This document shows positions 1-6,664 of a stretch of 8,928 nt of DNA, piece by piece. The notes beneath the pieces were generated by a model. That model saw only the letters and a list, made by a program, of their open reading frames with translations, made no database searches and was not told the DNA's origin. The stretch covers positions 1 through 8,928 of the forward strand of contig JAEZJB010000196.1 of the NCBI GenBank assembly GCA_023415845.1. Reading direction: 5' to 3'. Each line of letters starts with the position of its first letter. The stretch's first letter is position 1. The stretch comes from Chloroflexota bacterium. Lineage in GTDB: Bacteria > Chloroflexota > Chloroflexia > Thermomicrobiales > UBA6265. Both the position numbers and the translations under genes were made by a program.

Positions 1-2
1 AC

Positions 3-344
3 ACCATCCTCGAGTCCGAGGCCGTATTGATCGCCAACAAGCGTGCGCTTGATAATCCCGCACTGCGCGACAACATCGAGCGGCTGATCATGCGGATCAA
101 GGCAGTTGAGGCTGCCCGGCGCTTCAAATACGTGATGATGAATGCTCCGGCAGACAAGCTGGAAGACATCAAATCCGTCCTCCCGGGCCTCAAGGCTCCA
201 ACTGTCATTCCGCTCGATATACCGGGCTGGGTCGCAGTCCATGCTGCCATTGAAGAAGATGTCTTCTGGGACAAGATCGAGCGATTGCGCCGTGCAGGCG
301 CCAGTGAGATCCTCGTCTCGGCCCTCGACAAGCTTCTTCTTTAG
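3..344 (+). CDS. hisG: ATP phosphoribosyltransferase HisG, long form, C-terminal part (5' end outside window)
   Basis: The reading frame is open from the window edge to the TAG at 342-344, so the gene starts upstream of the window. HisG catalyses the first committed step of histidine synthesis, ATP plus PRPP giving phosphoribosyl-ATP, in the cytoplasm. The visible part starts with TILESEAVLIANKRAL, the usual end of the catalytic region. It continues into the roughly 75-residue ACT-like C-terminal domain of long-form HisG, recognisable from LPGLKAPTV, then PGWVAVHA, then RLRRAGASEILV. That domain is known to bind histidine for feedback inhibition and to make HisZ unnecessary, so this enzyme is probably feedback-regulated by itself. 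A TTG at 27 is in frame but is internal to the protein, not a start. hisC follows after about 167 bases, with no hisD between them. Confidence 0.92.
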   Translation, partial: TILESEAVLIANKRALDNPALRDNIERLIMRIKAVEAARRFKYVMMNAPADKLEDIKSVLPGLKAPTVIPLDIPGWVAVHAAIEEDVFWDKIERLRRAGASEILVSALDKLLL

Positions 345-511
345 GCATGGCTATGCTCACAAGTGCGTAGCGCCCGGATACGTCAACGAGCGCTCGCGTC
401 GAGCATGGTCGTTTACGCTTGCCTTGGCTTCTTCATCCAACCTGGTTCGCACCTGATCCCGCAACGATGCGGTTGCTCCCGGTTCTCCATCACCCCGACA
501 GGATTGTTCCC

Positions 512-1621
512 GTGACCTTCACTCCTGACCGCGTCGTTCGCCCGCACATCGTCCCGGCGGCAAAGTACGATCCTCCCAAGTCGTTGTCGGAGACGGGGCC
601 GGTCGTACGTCTGGATTTCAACGAGTCGCCTTTCGGGCTATCCACCAATGCCCAGGCAGCCTTCGATGCGTTTTCGAGTGGGAATCGGTATCCGCCATTC
701 GCCCAGGATGATCTGGTCGCGGCGATCGCTGGCTATGCTGGGGTGGAGCCAGCGCGGATCATGGTCGGAGCTGGCCTTGATGATGTCTTTGCCACGCTCG
801 CGATCGCGACGATCGACCGCGGCGACGAGGTGATCATTTCCGATCCGACCTTCGGTGTGTACCGGGCGCTGTTTGGTGTCCATGGCGCCACGATGGTCGA
901 CGTGCCGCTTGGTCCCGCTCCGGATTTCACGCTGGATGTAGATGGCATCATCGCGGCCGTCAACGAGAAGACCAAGCTGGTCATCATCTGCAATCCAAAC
1001 AACCCAACCGGTACGCTTTTCTGCAGGGACGATATCCGCCGGATCGTCGAGAACGTCGACACGCTGGTCGCCATTGACGAAGCCTATGCGGAATTCAGCG
1101 GCGCATATCATCTTGATCTGGCGAACGAATATCCCAATGTGGTGATCCTGCGCACACTCTCCAAGTTCGCTGGCCTGGCCGGCTATCGGGTTGGGTATGG
1201 AATCTTTCCGGAAGCGTTGATGCCCTGGATTCGACGCGCCGCTCCGGCGTTCTATAACGTCAGTGCCATTTCGGCGGCAGTCGCCATCGGTGCCCTGCAG
1301 GACGTGGATGAGCTGATGCAGAAGGTCGCGCTCCTCAACCAGGAACGCGACAGCCTGATCGCCAACCTCAACGAACTCGCCGGTGTCGAAGCCTATCCAT
1401 CCTCCGCCAACTTCGTCCTGTTCAGCATTCCACCCGAAGCCGATCAGGCGATCACGGCTGCTCTGGCTGAAAACCGCATCTTCATTCGGCGATTCGGCGG
1501 ATCGTTGGCCAACACCATTCGGGTCAGTATTGGCTCTCCGGAAGAAAATCGCCTCTTCCTCAATACGATTGCAGGTGCGCTGGAGCGAAGCGCTCACTGC
1601 GGGGAAGATGTGAACGGCTAA
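512..1621 (+). CDS. hisC: Histidinol-phosphate aminotransferase HisC
   Basis: This is a PLP-dependent class I/II aminotransferase that converts imidazole acetol phosphate plus glutamate to histidinol phosphate. Numbered from the GTG at 512 (369 residues, the usual family length), it shows LDFNESPFG near the N terminus, NPNNPTG at 161-167, DEAYAEF at 189-195 and LSKFAGLAGYRVGYG with Lys218 as the predicted PLP lysine and Arg226 as its phosphate-contacting neighbour. RRFGG and NTIRVSIG near the C terminus would bind the substrate phosphate/carboxylate. I chose GTG 512 because AGGA at 500-503 lies 8 bases upstream and the protein then begins in the usual way. An in-frame ATG at 467 and a TTG at 419 would add 15 or 31 residues that do not look like HisC. 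About 122 bases separate it from hisB. A long antisense frame over this gene is a GC-rich shadow. Confidence 0.95.
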   Translation: MTFTPDRVVRPHIVPAAKYDPPKSLSETGPVVRLDFNESPFGLSTNAQAAFDAFSSGNRYPPFAQDDLVAAIAGYAGVEPARIMVGAGLDDVFATLAIATIDRGDEVIISDPTFGVYRALFGVHGATMVDVPLGPAPDFTLDVDGIIAAVNEKTKLVIICNPNNPTGTLFCRDDIRRIVENVDTLVAIDEAYAEFSGAYHLDLANEYPNVVILRTLSKFAGLAGYRVGYGIFPEALMPWIRRAAPAFYNVSAISAAVAIGALQDVDELMQKVALLNQERDSLIANLNELAGVEAYPSSANFVLFSIPPEADQAITAALAENRIFIRRFGGSLANTIRVSIGSPEENRLFLNTIAGALERSAHCGEDVNG

Positions 1622-1743
1622 CAGACATTCGCCGATGCCGCCGGGTGGAGCCTTTGCCTGCCTCACGTCACCACCTGGAAACCCGACTCCGTCAGGCATA
1701 ATCTCCAGACGACATTCCTCAGTCTCAACCTCCGGAGCAAACA

Positions 1744-2352
1744 ATGTCCGCCCCCCACTCCGCTCGTCAGGCCAGCATTTCCCGGGTAACCGGAGAAACG
1801 TCCATCACGTTATCCCTCGATCTGGATGGGACCGGGCAGGTGACCGCCGACACGGGCGTGCTGTTTCTCGACCATATGCTCCATGCCTGGGCCAAACATG
1901 CCCGTATGGATCTGGTCGTAAACGCCAGCGGTGACGCAGCCATGGATCCACACCATACCGTTGAGGATGTCGGCATCGCAGTGGGACAGGCGCTTAAGGC
2001 AGCGCTTGGTGATCGAGTGGGCATCGAGCGGTATGGATCGGCGTACGCTCCGCTCGACGAGGCACTCGCCCGCGTTGTCATCGACTGCTCCGGTCGCCCG
2101 TATCTCGAGTTCGTTGCTCAGATGCCTGAGCCAGTCATCGGCGCCGATTTTGCCTCGTCACTGGTCGAGGAGTTCTGGCGCGCGGTGGCGGTGAATGGCG
2201 GTCTCACCATCCATATAGACCTGATCCGGGCGCGTAATGCCCATCACGCGGCGGAGGCGATTTTCAAGGCAGCGGCAGTCGCTTCCCGCACTGCTTTCGC
2301 TGTCACCGCCCCGGCCGGATTCCTTCCCTCGACCAAGGGAGTGCTTGCATGA
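1744..2352 (+). CDS. hisB: Imidazoleglycerol-phosphate dehydratase HisB (monofunctional)
   Basis: This enzyme dehydrates imidazole glycerol phosphate to imidazole acetol phosphate, upstream of HisC. Its 202 residues match the monofunctional family, and there is no fused histidinol phosphatase as in E. coli. The two internally repeated metal-binding signatures are present: DPHHTVEDVGI (His70, His71, Glu74) and NAHHAAEAIFKA (His167, His168, Glu171, Lys175). FLDHMLHAWAKH (Asp43, His44), PLDEALA and SGRPYLEF complete the family pattern, and the protein ends in the usual LPSTKGVLA. Each signature supplies Mn ligands in known structures. The ATG has a GGAG at 1734-1737, 6 bases upstream. The TGA overlaps the hisH start (ATGA at 2349-2352), so the two are probably translationally coupled. 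Confidence 0.96.
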   Translation: MSAPHSARQASISRVTGETSITLSLDLDGTGQVTADTGVLFLDHMLHAWAKHARMDLVVNASGDAAMDPHHTVEDVGIAVGQALKAALGDRVGIERYGSAYAPLDEALARVVIDCSGRPYLEFVAQMPEPVIGADFASSLVEEFWRAVAVNGGLTIHIDLIRARNAHHAAEAIFKAAAVASRTAFAVTAPAGFLPSTKGVLA

Positions 2353-2945
2353 TCGCCATCGTAGATTACGGCGCCGGAAATCTTCGCTCGATCCAGCGCG
2401 CCCTGAGTGCCGCTGGTGCCCAGTCCACCATCACCGCTGAAATCGATCACGTTCGTGCTGCCGACCGAATCGTTCTCCCCGGCGTCGGCAATGCCGCTGC
2501 CGCCATGAGTCGACTTCGCGACAGTGGCATGGCCGATCTGATCTCGGAACGCGCCCAGGCCGGTGTGCCACTGCTCGGTGTATGCCTTGGTATGCAGTTG
2601 CTGTTCGGTGAACAGGAGGAGGGACCCACCACTGGGCTCGGATTGCTCGAAGGTGAGGTTCGTTCGCTGCCAGAGGATCGAAAGGTGCCACAGATGGGGT
2701 GGAACCTTGCCGAGTTCACGGCTCACGCTCCTCTGGCCAGCCTGCAACCGGCCTATTTCTACTTCGTGCACTCGTACATCGTGCATCCAGCAGATCCCGC
2801 CGCTATTGCGGCCGAAACCAATTACGGAGTGCGGTTTCCCAGCGTAGTGGCGCGGGACAACGTGTGGGGTTTCCAGTTCCATCCCGAAAAGAGTGGTGAC
2901 GACGGTCTCGCACTGGTCAGGACCTGGGTTGACTGGGCGTCGTGA
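2349..2945 (+). CDS. hisH: Imidazole glycerol phosphate synthase, glutaminase subunit HisH
   Basis: This class I glutamine amidotransferase releases ammonia from glutamine and channels it to HisF. Its 198 residues show the full catalytic triad: Cys79 in LLGVCLGMQLLF, and His178 and Glu180 in QFHPEKSG. The N-terminal IVDYGAGNLRS, the oxyanion-strand region LPGVGNA, VPQMGWN and YFVHSY are also typical of HisH. The ATG overlaps the hisB stop, and AGGGAG at 2336-2341 lies 7 bases upstream. Its partner hisF is two genes downstream, with hisA between them, an arrangement seen in many bacteria. The gene ends at the TGA 2943-2945 and is followed by a 138-base gap, the longest after the one behind hisG among the his genes here. 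Confidence 0.96.
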   Translation: MIAIVDYGAGNLRSIQRALSAAGAQSTITAEIDHVRAADRIVLPGVGNAAAAMSRLRDSGMADLISERAQAGVPLLGVCLGMQLLFGEQEEGPTTGLGLLEGEVRSLPEDRKVPQMGWNLAEFTAHAPLASLQPAYFYFVHSYIVHPADPAAIAAETNYGVRFPSVVARDNVWGFQFHPEKSGDDGLALVRTWVDWAS

Positions 2946-2948
2946 CCG

Positions 2949-3023
2949 ATGAGATCTGCCTCAGTTGGAGCCAGGCTCTCGCATCACCACTCATGATCCC
3001 GATGCTGCGCCCTGCGGATCGGG
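2949..3023 (+). promoter_or_regulatory. Possible histidine leader peptide (15 codons, three His in a row) plus hairpin before hisA
   Basis: Three bases after the hisH stop, an ATG at 2949 opens a 15-codon frame, MRSASVGARLSHHHS, ending at TGA 2994-2996. The three histidines are consecutive codons at 2982-2990. A short stem, GAGC/GCTC (2968-2971 with 2975-2978), lies before them. A second stem, CCCGAT/ATCGGG (2998-3003 with 3018-3023), follows the stop. A run of His codons next to alternative stems is the known layout of his operon attenuators, but those normally sit before the first gene. I see no strong ribosome binding site, so initiation would rely on coupling to hisH termination. No T-tract follows the second stem directly. 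The element could be chance in a GC-rich gap. Confidence 0.22.
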
Positions 3024-3083
3024 GCAAGATATGACCCACGACTCTTTCTTTGTCGACTGCCAACCCAAGGACCTCGGTGCACC

Positions 3084-3815
3084 GTGATAATCTACCCCGC
3101 AATTGATCTCCGCGATGGCAAGGCAGTTCGCCTTGTCGAAGGAGACTTTGACCGTGAAACCGTTTTTGATGCCGACCCGGTCGAGGCAGCACTTCGCTGG
3201 CAGGCCGCTGGCGCCAGCTGGATTCACCTTGTGGATCTCGATGGTGCTCGCGACGGTATTCGCGCCAATGCATCCACCATCGAGCGCATCCGGAAAGCGG
3301 TAGACGTGAAGCTGCAGCTCGGGGGCGGTATGCGGGATCTCCCCAGCCTCAGCGAGGCGCATGATTCCGGCATTGACCGGATGGTGATCGGCTCGGCGGC
3401 CATATCCAACCCCGAACTGGTTCAATCCGCCGTGCAGGCGTTCGGGTCAGCCGTTGCTGTCGGCATCGACGCACGGAAAGGTCAGGTTGCGACTCGAGGC
3501 TGGCTCGAGCAGACCACGGTTTCGGCTGTTGACCTGGCCAGGACCGTCGCGCAGCAGGGAATCGAGCACATCATTTTTACCGACATCGCCCGTGATGGGC
3601 GCCTTGAGGGGCCCAATCTCACTGCCCTCGAGGAGTTGATTGCGGCCACACCGGCTCGCATCATCGCTTCGGGTGGAGTGTCCTCATTGGACGATATCGT
3701 CGCCATTCGGAAATTGCGTGCCGCAGGTGCAATTATTGGAGCGGCCCTGTATCACCGTCAGATTGACCTCCCCGCAGCGCTCGCTGTCGCCGCAGAAGCG
3801 GAGGTAGCCCAGTGA
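3084..3815 (+). CDS. hisA: ProFAR isomerase HisA (phosphoribosylformimino-AICAR-phosphate isomerase)
   Basis: HisA is a TIM-barrel isomerase that opens the ribose of ProFAR by an Amadori rearrangement to give PRFAR, the substrate of HisF-HisH. The 243-residue length is normal. The general acid/base residues are visible as Asp8 in IYPAIDLRDGKAVRL and Asp129 in VGIDARKGQVATRGW. Other landmarks are HLVDLDGA, LGGGMRD, FTDIARDG (166-172) and IIASGGVSS, the last two forming phosphate-binding loops of the half-barrels. The start is a GTG at 3084, with AAGGA at 3067-3071 about 12 bases upstream, a rather long spacing. The ATG at 3031 is out of frame. The stop overlaps hisF in a GTGA at 3812-3815. Confidence 0.96.
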   Translation: MIIYPAIDLRDGKAVRLVEGDFDRETVFDADPVEAALRWQAAGASWIHLVDLDGARDGIRANASTIERIRKAVDVKLQLGGGMRDLPSLSEAHDSGIDRMVIGSAAISNPELVQSAVQAFGSAVAVGIDARKGQVATRGWLEQTTVSAVDLARTVAQQGIEHIIFTDIARDGRLEGPNLTALEELIAATPARIIASGGVSSLDDIVAIRKLRAAGAIIGAALYHRQIDLPAALAVAAEAEVAQ

Positions 3816-4597
3816 ACGGTACCAGCAACCTCACCCAGCGCGTGATTCCCTGTCTCGATGTAACCGGCGGTCGAGTGGTAAAAGGGGTTGAATTCGTCAA
3901 CCTCCGGGACGCAGGTGATCCGGTCGAAATGGCAGCCATCTACAACCAGGAAGGAGCCGACGAGCTTGTCTTCCTCGATATCACGGCTTCGTCCGACAGT
4001 CGAAGCACGATGGTGGATGTCGTCCAGCGGACAGCCGATCAGGTGTTCATTCCCTTGACGGTTGGTGGAGGTATTCGCACCGTCGAGGATATTCGTGCGC
4101 TGCTATCGGCCGGAGCGGACAAAATTTCGATCAATACTGCCGCCCTCGCGCGGCCGGAGTTGATCACAGAGGGTGCCGACATGTTCGGCACGCAATGCAT
4201 CACTGTGGCGATTGACGCTCGAGCGGTGGAATCGGGCCGATGGGAGGTGTTCACGCATGGTGGACGTCGGTCGACTGGCATCGACGCGGTTGAGTGGGCA
4301 GCCCGTGCGGCCGAGTTGGGCGCCGGGGAGGTCCTGCTGACGTCCATGGATCGTGATGGAACGCTTGCTGGTTACGATTTGCCGCTACTTGAAGCGGTGT
4401 CGGCAGCAGTCAACGTTCCTGTTATTGCTTCCGGTGGCGCAGGAAATCTGGAGCATTTTGCCGAGGCCCTGGAGCCGGGGCGAGCCGATGCCGTGCTGGC
4501 TGCCTCACTCTTTCACTTTGGTACGCTGAGGGTCGCGGAAGTGAAAGACTACCTGGCTGAACGCGGAATTCCCGTTCGCCGCGGAGGAGTTTCGTGA
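3812..4597 (+). CDS. hisF: Imidazole glycerol phosphate synthase, cyclase subunit HisF
   Basis: HisF uses ammonia from HisH to convert PRFAR to imidazole glycerol phosphate plus AICAR, the link to purine synthesis. The 261-residue TIM barrel shows the two catalytic aspartates as Asp16 in RVIPCLDVTGGRVVKG and Asp135 in CITVAIDAR. Other family landmarks are ELVFLDITAS, LTVGGGIRT, GADKISINTAA, LLTSMDRDGT and VIASGGAGN. It starts at a GTG within the hisA stop, with a good GGAGG at 3800-3804. It ends in another GTGA overlap with hisI. It is homologous to HisA, but the KGVEF and FGTQCI regions assign it clearly to HisF. Confidence 0.97.
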   Translation: MNGTSNLTQRVIPCLDVTGGRVVKGVEFVNLRDAGDPVEMAAIYNQEGADELVFLDITASSDSRSTMVDVVQRTADQVFIPLTVGGGIRTVEDIRALLSAGADKISINTAALARPELITEGADMFGTQCITVAIDARAVESGRWEVFTHGGRRSTGIDAVEWAARAAELGAGEVLLTSMDRDGTLAGYDLPLLEAVSAAVNVPVIASGGAGNLEHFAEALEPGRADAVLAASLFHFGTLRVAEVKDYLAERGIPVRRGGVS

Positions 4598-5535
4598 CCG
4601 AGATTGGCACCCTTCCAATCCATTTTGGACCCGATGGTCTCGTGCCGGCGGTGATCGTCGAGGCGGCAACCGGGTCGGTGCTGATGGTTGGGTTCATGAA
4701 CGAACTTGCCCTCGAACGCACGCGCGAAACTGGGTTTGTCCACTACTGGAGCCGCTCAAGACAACAATTGTGGAAAAAAGGTGAGACGTCAGGGCATCTC
4801 CAGGAAGTTGTCTCCATCGCGGTGAACTGCGAATTGAACACTCTGCTCATCGAGGTCATTCAGCAGGGAGCTGTCTGCCATGACGGCTATCCAACATGCT
4901 TTTACCGGCAACTCGAGCCTGACAACTCGTTGACGCTCATCCGCGACCGGTGGTTCGATCCGGCCGATGTTTATGGTGAGGGGACAGGTATTGCCGACCT
5001 CACCAGGCGGTGGTGGGGCGCCTACGAGTTTCTCAAGAGCCATGACCTCGAAGCCAGTTCAGGCACGTCTCGGCTGCTACGATCGTCCGCGGATCGCGTC
5101 ACTGCCCGCATTTGCGACGAACTGCGGGAGTTGGCAGGAGCGCTTGATGGCACGCACCGTCACGTCGATCTGACGTCTGACGTCGAACTCGAAGGGGGGC
5201 AGGTCTGTTACTGGGTGGCATTGCGGTGTATCCGCGACGGGATTCACTGGGATGCCGTTCGCCCGGACAGGGCACTCGCGGCATCGGGTGGGGTGGCCGA
5301 ATCGGCCAGCAGCACGATAGCCAGATTGCTTCGGCGCGAAGCGGATCTATGGGAAAACGGTGCCGGCCTGGATGTGGGGGCGCTTGCGCACGGTACCCTG
5401 GCACTGGTGACCGGTGCCTGCGTCGCGGCGGGCGTTGATCCGAAATCGCTGATCGTCGCCGACTTGAACGAGCTCCGGACGCGCCGCTATCTCGAACAGT
5501 ATTTTGGTGCGCCAAGTGAAGCGAGTCCGGTATGA
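4594..5535 (+). CDS. hisI: Phosphoribosyl-AMP cyclohydrolase (HisI) fused to a divergent HisE/MazG-like domain; variant metal site
   Basis: Residues 15-107 form a PRA-cyclohydrolase domain, which opens the adenine ring of PR-AMP in step 3. It shows VLMVGFMNELALE, SRSRQQLWKKGETSGH (53-68) and CHDGYPTCFYR, and retains the three expected Zn cysteines, Cys79, Cys95 and Cys102. The family's acidic metal-binding motif DCDxD is NCELN here (78-82), so all three aspartates are changed. Residues about 135-313 are all-helical and nearly twice the length of a normal HisE. A segment with DELREL (175-180) and DVELEGGQVCYW (196-207) resembles the HisE/MazG pyrophosphatase bundle, and the 241-300 segment looks like a degenerate second copy. 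HisE activity is therefore possible but unproven. The GTG start overlaps hisF and follows GGAGGAG at 4583-4589. The stop overlaps the HIT gene (ATGA). Confidence 0.85.
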   Translation: MTEIGTLPIHFGPDGLVPAVIVEAATGSVLMVGFMNELALERTRETGFVHYWSRSRQQLWKKGETSGHLQEVVSIAVNCELNTLLIEVIQQGAVCHDGYPTCFYRQLEPDNSLTLIRDRWFDPADVYGEGTGIADLTRRWWGAYEFLKSHDLEASSGTSRLLRSSADRVTARICDELRELAGALDGTHRHVDLTSDVELEGGQVCYWVALRCIRDGIHWDAVRPDRALAASGGVAESASSTIARLLRREADLWENGAGLDVGALAHGTLALVTGACVAAGVDPKSLIVADLNELRTRRYLEQYFGAPSEASPV

Positions 5536-6383
5536 CCGATGACGGCATTCGCCCCGTGAACCGCCTGTGGACACCGTGGCGGATGGCGTATGTTGGCGGC
5601 GAGCAGAAATCGTCGGATTGTGTTTTCTGTGCTGCTGCGGCAGGAGAAGACGACGTGACGTCGCTTGTACTCCACCGTGGTGAGTACTCTTTCGTTATTC
5701 TGAACCTTTTCCCCTACAACACGGGCCACCTCATGGTCGTGCCCTATGAGCACGTCAACGATCTTGCCATGCTTGCCCCTGAGGCACGCACCGAGCTGGT
5801 CGAACTCACCGCCTCCTTTACGGCCGGGCTTCGGTTCGTCATGGGGTGTGAGGGGCTCAACCTCGGCATGAATCTGGGATCGGCGGCGGGAGCTGGAATC
5901 GCCGACCATCTCCATCAACACCTGGTCCCTCGCTGGATTGGCGATGCAAATTTCATGCCGCTGGTCGGTGGAACGAAGGTGCTGCCCGAGTTGCTGCCGG
6001 CAACGTACGGAAAGCTCCGCTCCGAGATCGTTCGTCAGAAGTCGGGTGCGGATCGCACAACCGTTGTGCTCGTCAATCCCAATGGACGGTCGATCTATCT
6101 CGATCGGGGCCGTCTGGCGCGCGTTCCGCTCACGAACGAAGAACCGGTCTGGCGCTCCGTGGTCCGCACGCTCCGGCCAGTGGCGGCGTCTCTCTCGCTT
6201 CTGGGTTGGGCCGGAAGCGCCTCTACACGGCAGGACGATGGCAGCACGCCGGTTCTTGCCGTCCAGATCATGCCGTCTCCGGAGTCGCATTTCACCGAGG
6301 TGCCAGTCCCGCCCGTGTCTTCTCAACTCGTTTCGATTGATGATCGAGCCGCAGTTGACGCCGCGTTGACTCGATTTACCTGA
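5532..6383 (+). CDS. HIT-family protein, Ap4A phosphorylase-like, with an unrecognised C-terminal extension
   Basis: HIT proteins are nucleotide-binding hydrolases or transferases acting on nucleoside phosphate linkages such as Ap4A or AMP adducts. Residues 1-165 show the order typical of bacterial Ap4A phosphorylase-like proteins: LWTPWRMAYV (12-21), a CxxC pair (Cys30, Cys33) that may bind metal with later histidines, the substrate strand NLFPYNTGHLMVVPYEHV, and the triad DHLHQHLVPRW with His126, His128 and His130. His128 would be the nucleophile in this family. NFMPLVGGTKVLPELL follows. Residues about 170-283, rich in predicted strands, match nothing I recognise and make the protein about 100 residues longer than usual. 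The ATG lies inside the hisI stop codon overlap, so the gene is part of the his operon. No strong ribosome binding site is seen. The actual substrate cannot be read from the sequence. Confidence 0.88.
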   Translation: MTDDGIRPVNRLWTPWRMAYVGGEQKSSDCVFCAAAAGEDDVTSLVLHRGEYSFVILNLFPYNTGHLMVVPYEHVNDLAMLAPEARTELVELTASFTAGLRFVMGCEGLNLGMNLGSAAGAGIADHLHQHLVPRWIGDANFMPLVGGTKVLPELLPATYGKLRSEIVRQKSGADRTTVVLVNPNGRSIYLDRGRLARVPLTNEEPVWRSVVRTLRPVAASLSLLGWAGSASTRQDDGSTPVLAVQIMPSPESHFTEVPVPPVSSQLVSIDDRAAVDAALTRFT

Positions 6384-6664
6384 GGCACGAGTTTGGCCGA
6401 TGCCGGTTGACCAAAATCCCGGGCTTCGACCAATCGTTTCCTGGGGCCACTCGAATATGCACTCGAATCGGCCATGAGGCTGGTGGTTATCGTTGTCGCG
6501 TTCACACCATTGGCTGCCTGAAGTCCAGAGAACAGCTATAAAGTGGTCAGTTCTTTCCTTCCACCTACCCGATGCGGTGGGTACGCCATCGATGCAGGCT
6601 GCGTATGCTCATCAGTCGCAGTGAGCTTGCACATGGGAAGCGTTAAGCGAAAGGAGGACCACGA
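6384..6664 (+). other. Intergenic interval between the his operon and the transporter operon
   Basis: This is the longest gene-free stretch of the window (281 bases) and the probable boundary between two transcription units. I see no tRNA, no clear T-tailed terminator and no convincing ORF. A possible -10 box, TATAAA at 6537-6542, has no good -35 partner at 16-18 bases; TTGGCT at 6510-6515 would leave 21 bases. A 5-bp stem, TACCC/GGGTA (6566-6570 with 6579-6583), lies further down. The interval ends in a strong ribosome binding site, AAGGAGG at 6651-6657, 7 bases before the GTG at 6665. A promoter for the transporter genes is expected here but is not pinpointed. Confidence 0.5.
6448..6468 (+). 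repeat. Short tandem direct repeat CACTCGAAT-ATG-CACTCGAAT
   Basis: Two identical 9-base copies (6448-6456 and 6460-6468) are separated by ATG, giving a 12-base period, and the pair is framed by GGCC on both sides. It lies about 70-90 bases upstream of the weak TATAAA box and 197 bases before the permease start. A pair of regulator half-sites is possible. It could equally be chance, or codons of a 25-codon ORF starting at 6400, which shows no other sign of being real. Confidence 0.4.

Noticed and set aside
345..356. GCAT-GGCT-ATGC inverted repeat just after hisG as a terminator
   Set aside because: A 4-bp stem without a T-tract would not terminate transcription.
405..515. 36-codon ORF ending in a GTGA overlap with the hisC start
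   Set aside because: The overlap is tempting, but no ribosome binding site is seen, the sequence shows no motif, and it carries only one His so it is not an attenuator leader.
1697..1702. CATAAT as a -10 box before hisB
   Set aside because: No acceptable -35 element at 16-18 bases upstream, and hisB fits co-transcription with hisC.
638..1744. Long antisense open frame (368 codons) over hisC
   Set aside because: It lies opposite a gene with intact motifs, its translation has no recognisable domain, and it is rich in Asp/Arg/Gly as expected from reverse reading of GC-rich codons.
5487..6326. Antisense open frame (279 codons) over the HIT gene
   Set aside because: The plus-strand HIT triad and CxxC motif are intact; the antisense product is Arg/His-rich without a domain pattern.
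6405..6431. Possible terminator stem GGTTGA/TCGACC after the HIT gene
   Set aside because: Only six pairs including one G-U, a 15-base loop and no T-tract; too weak to call.
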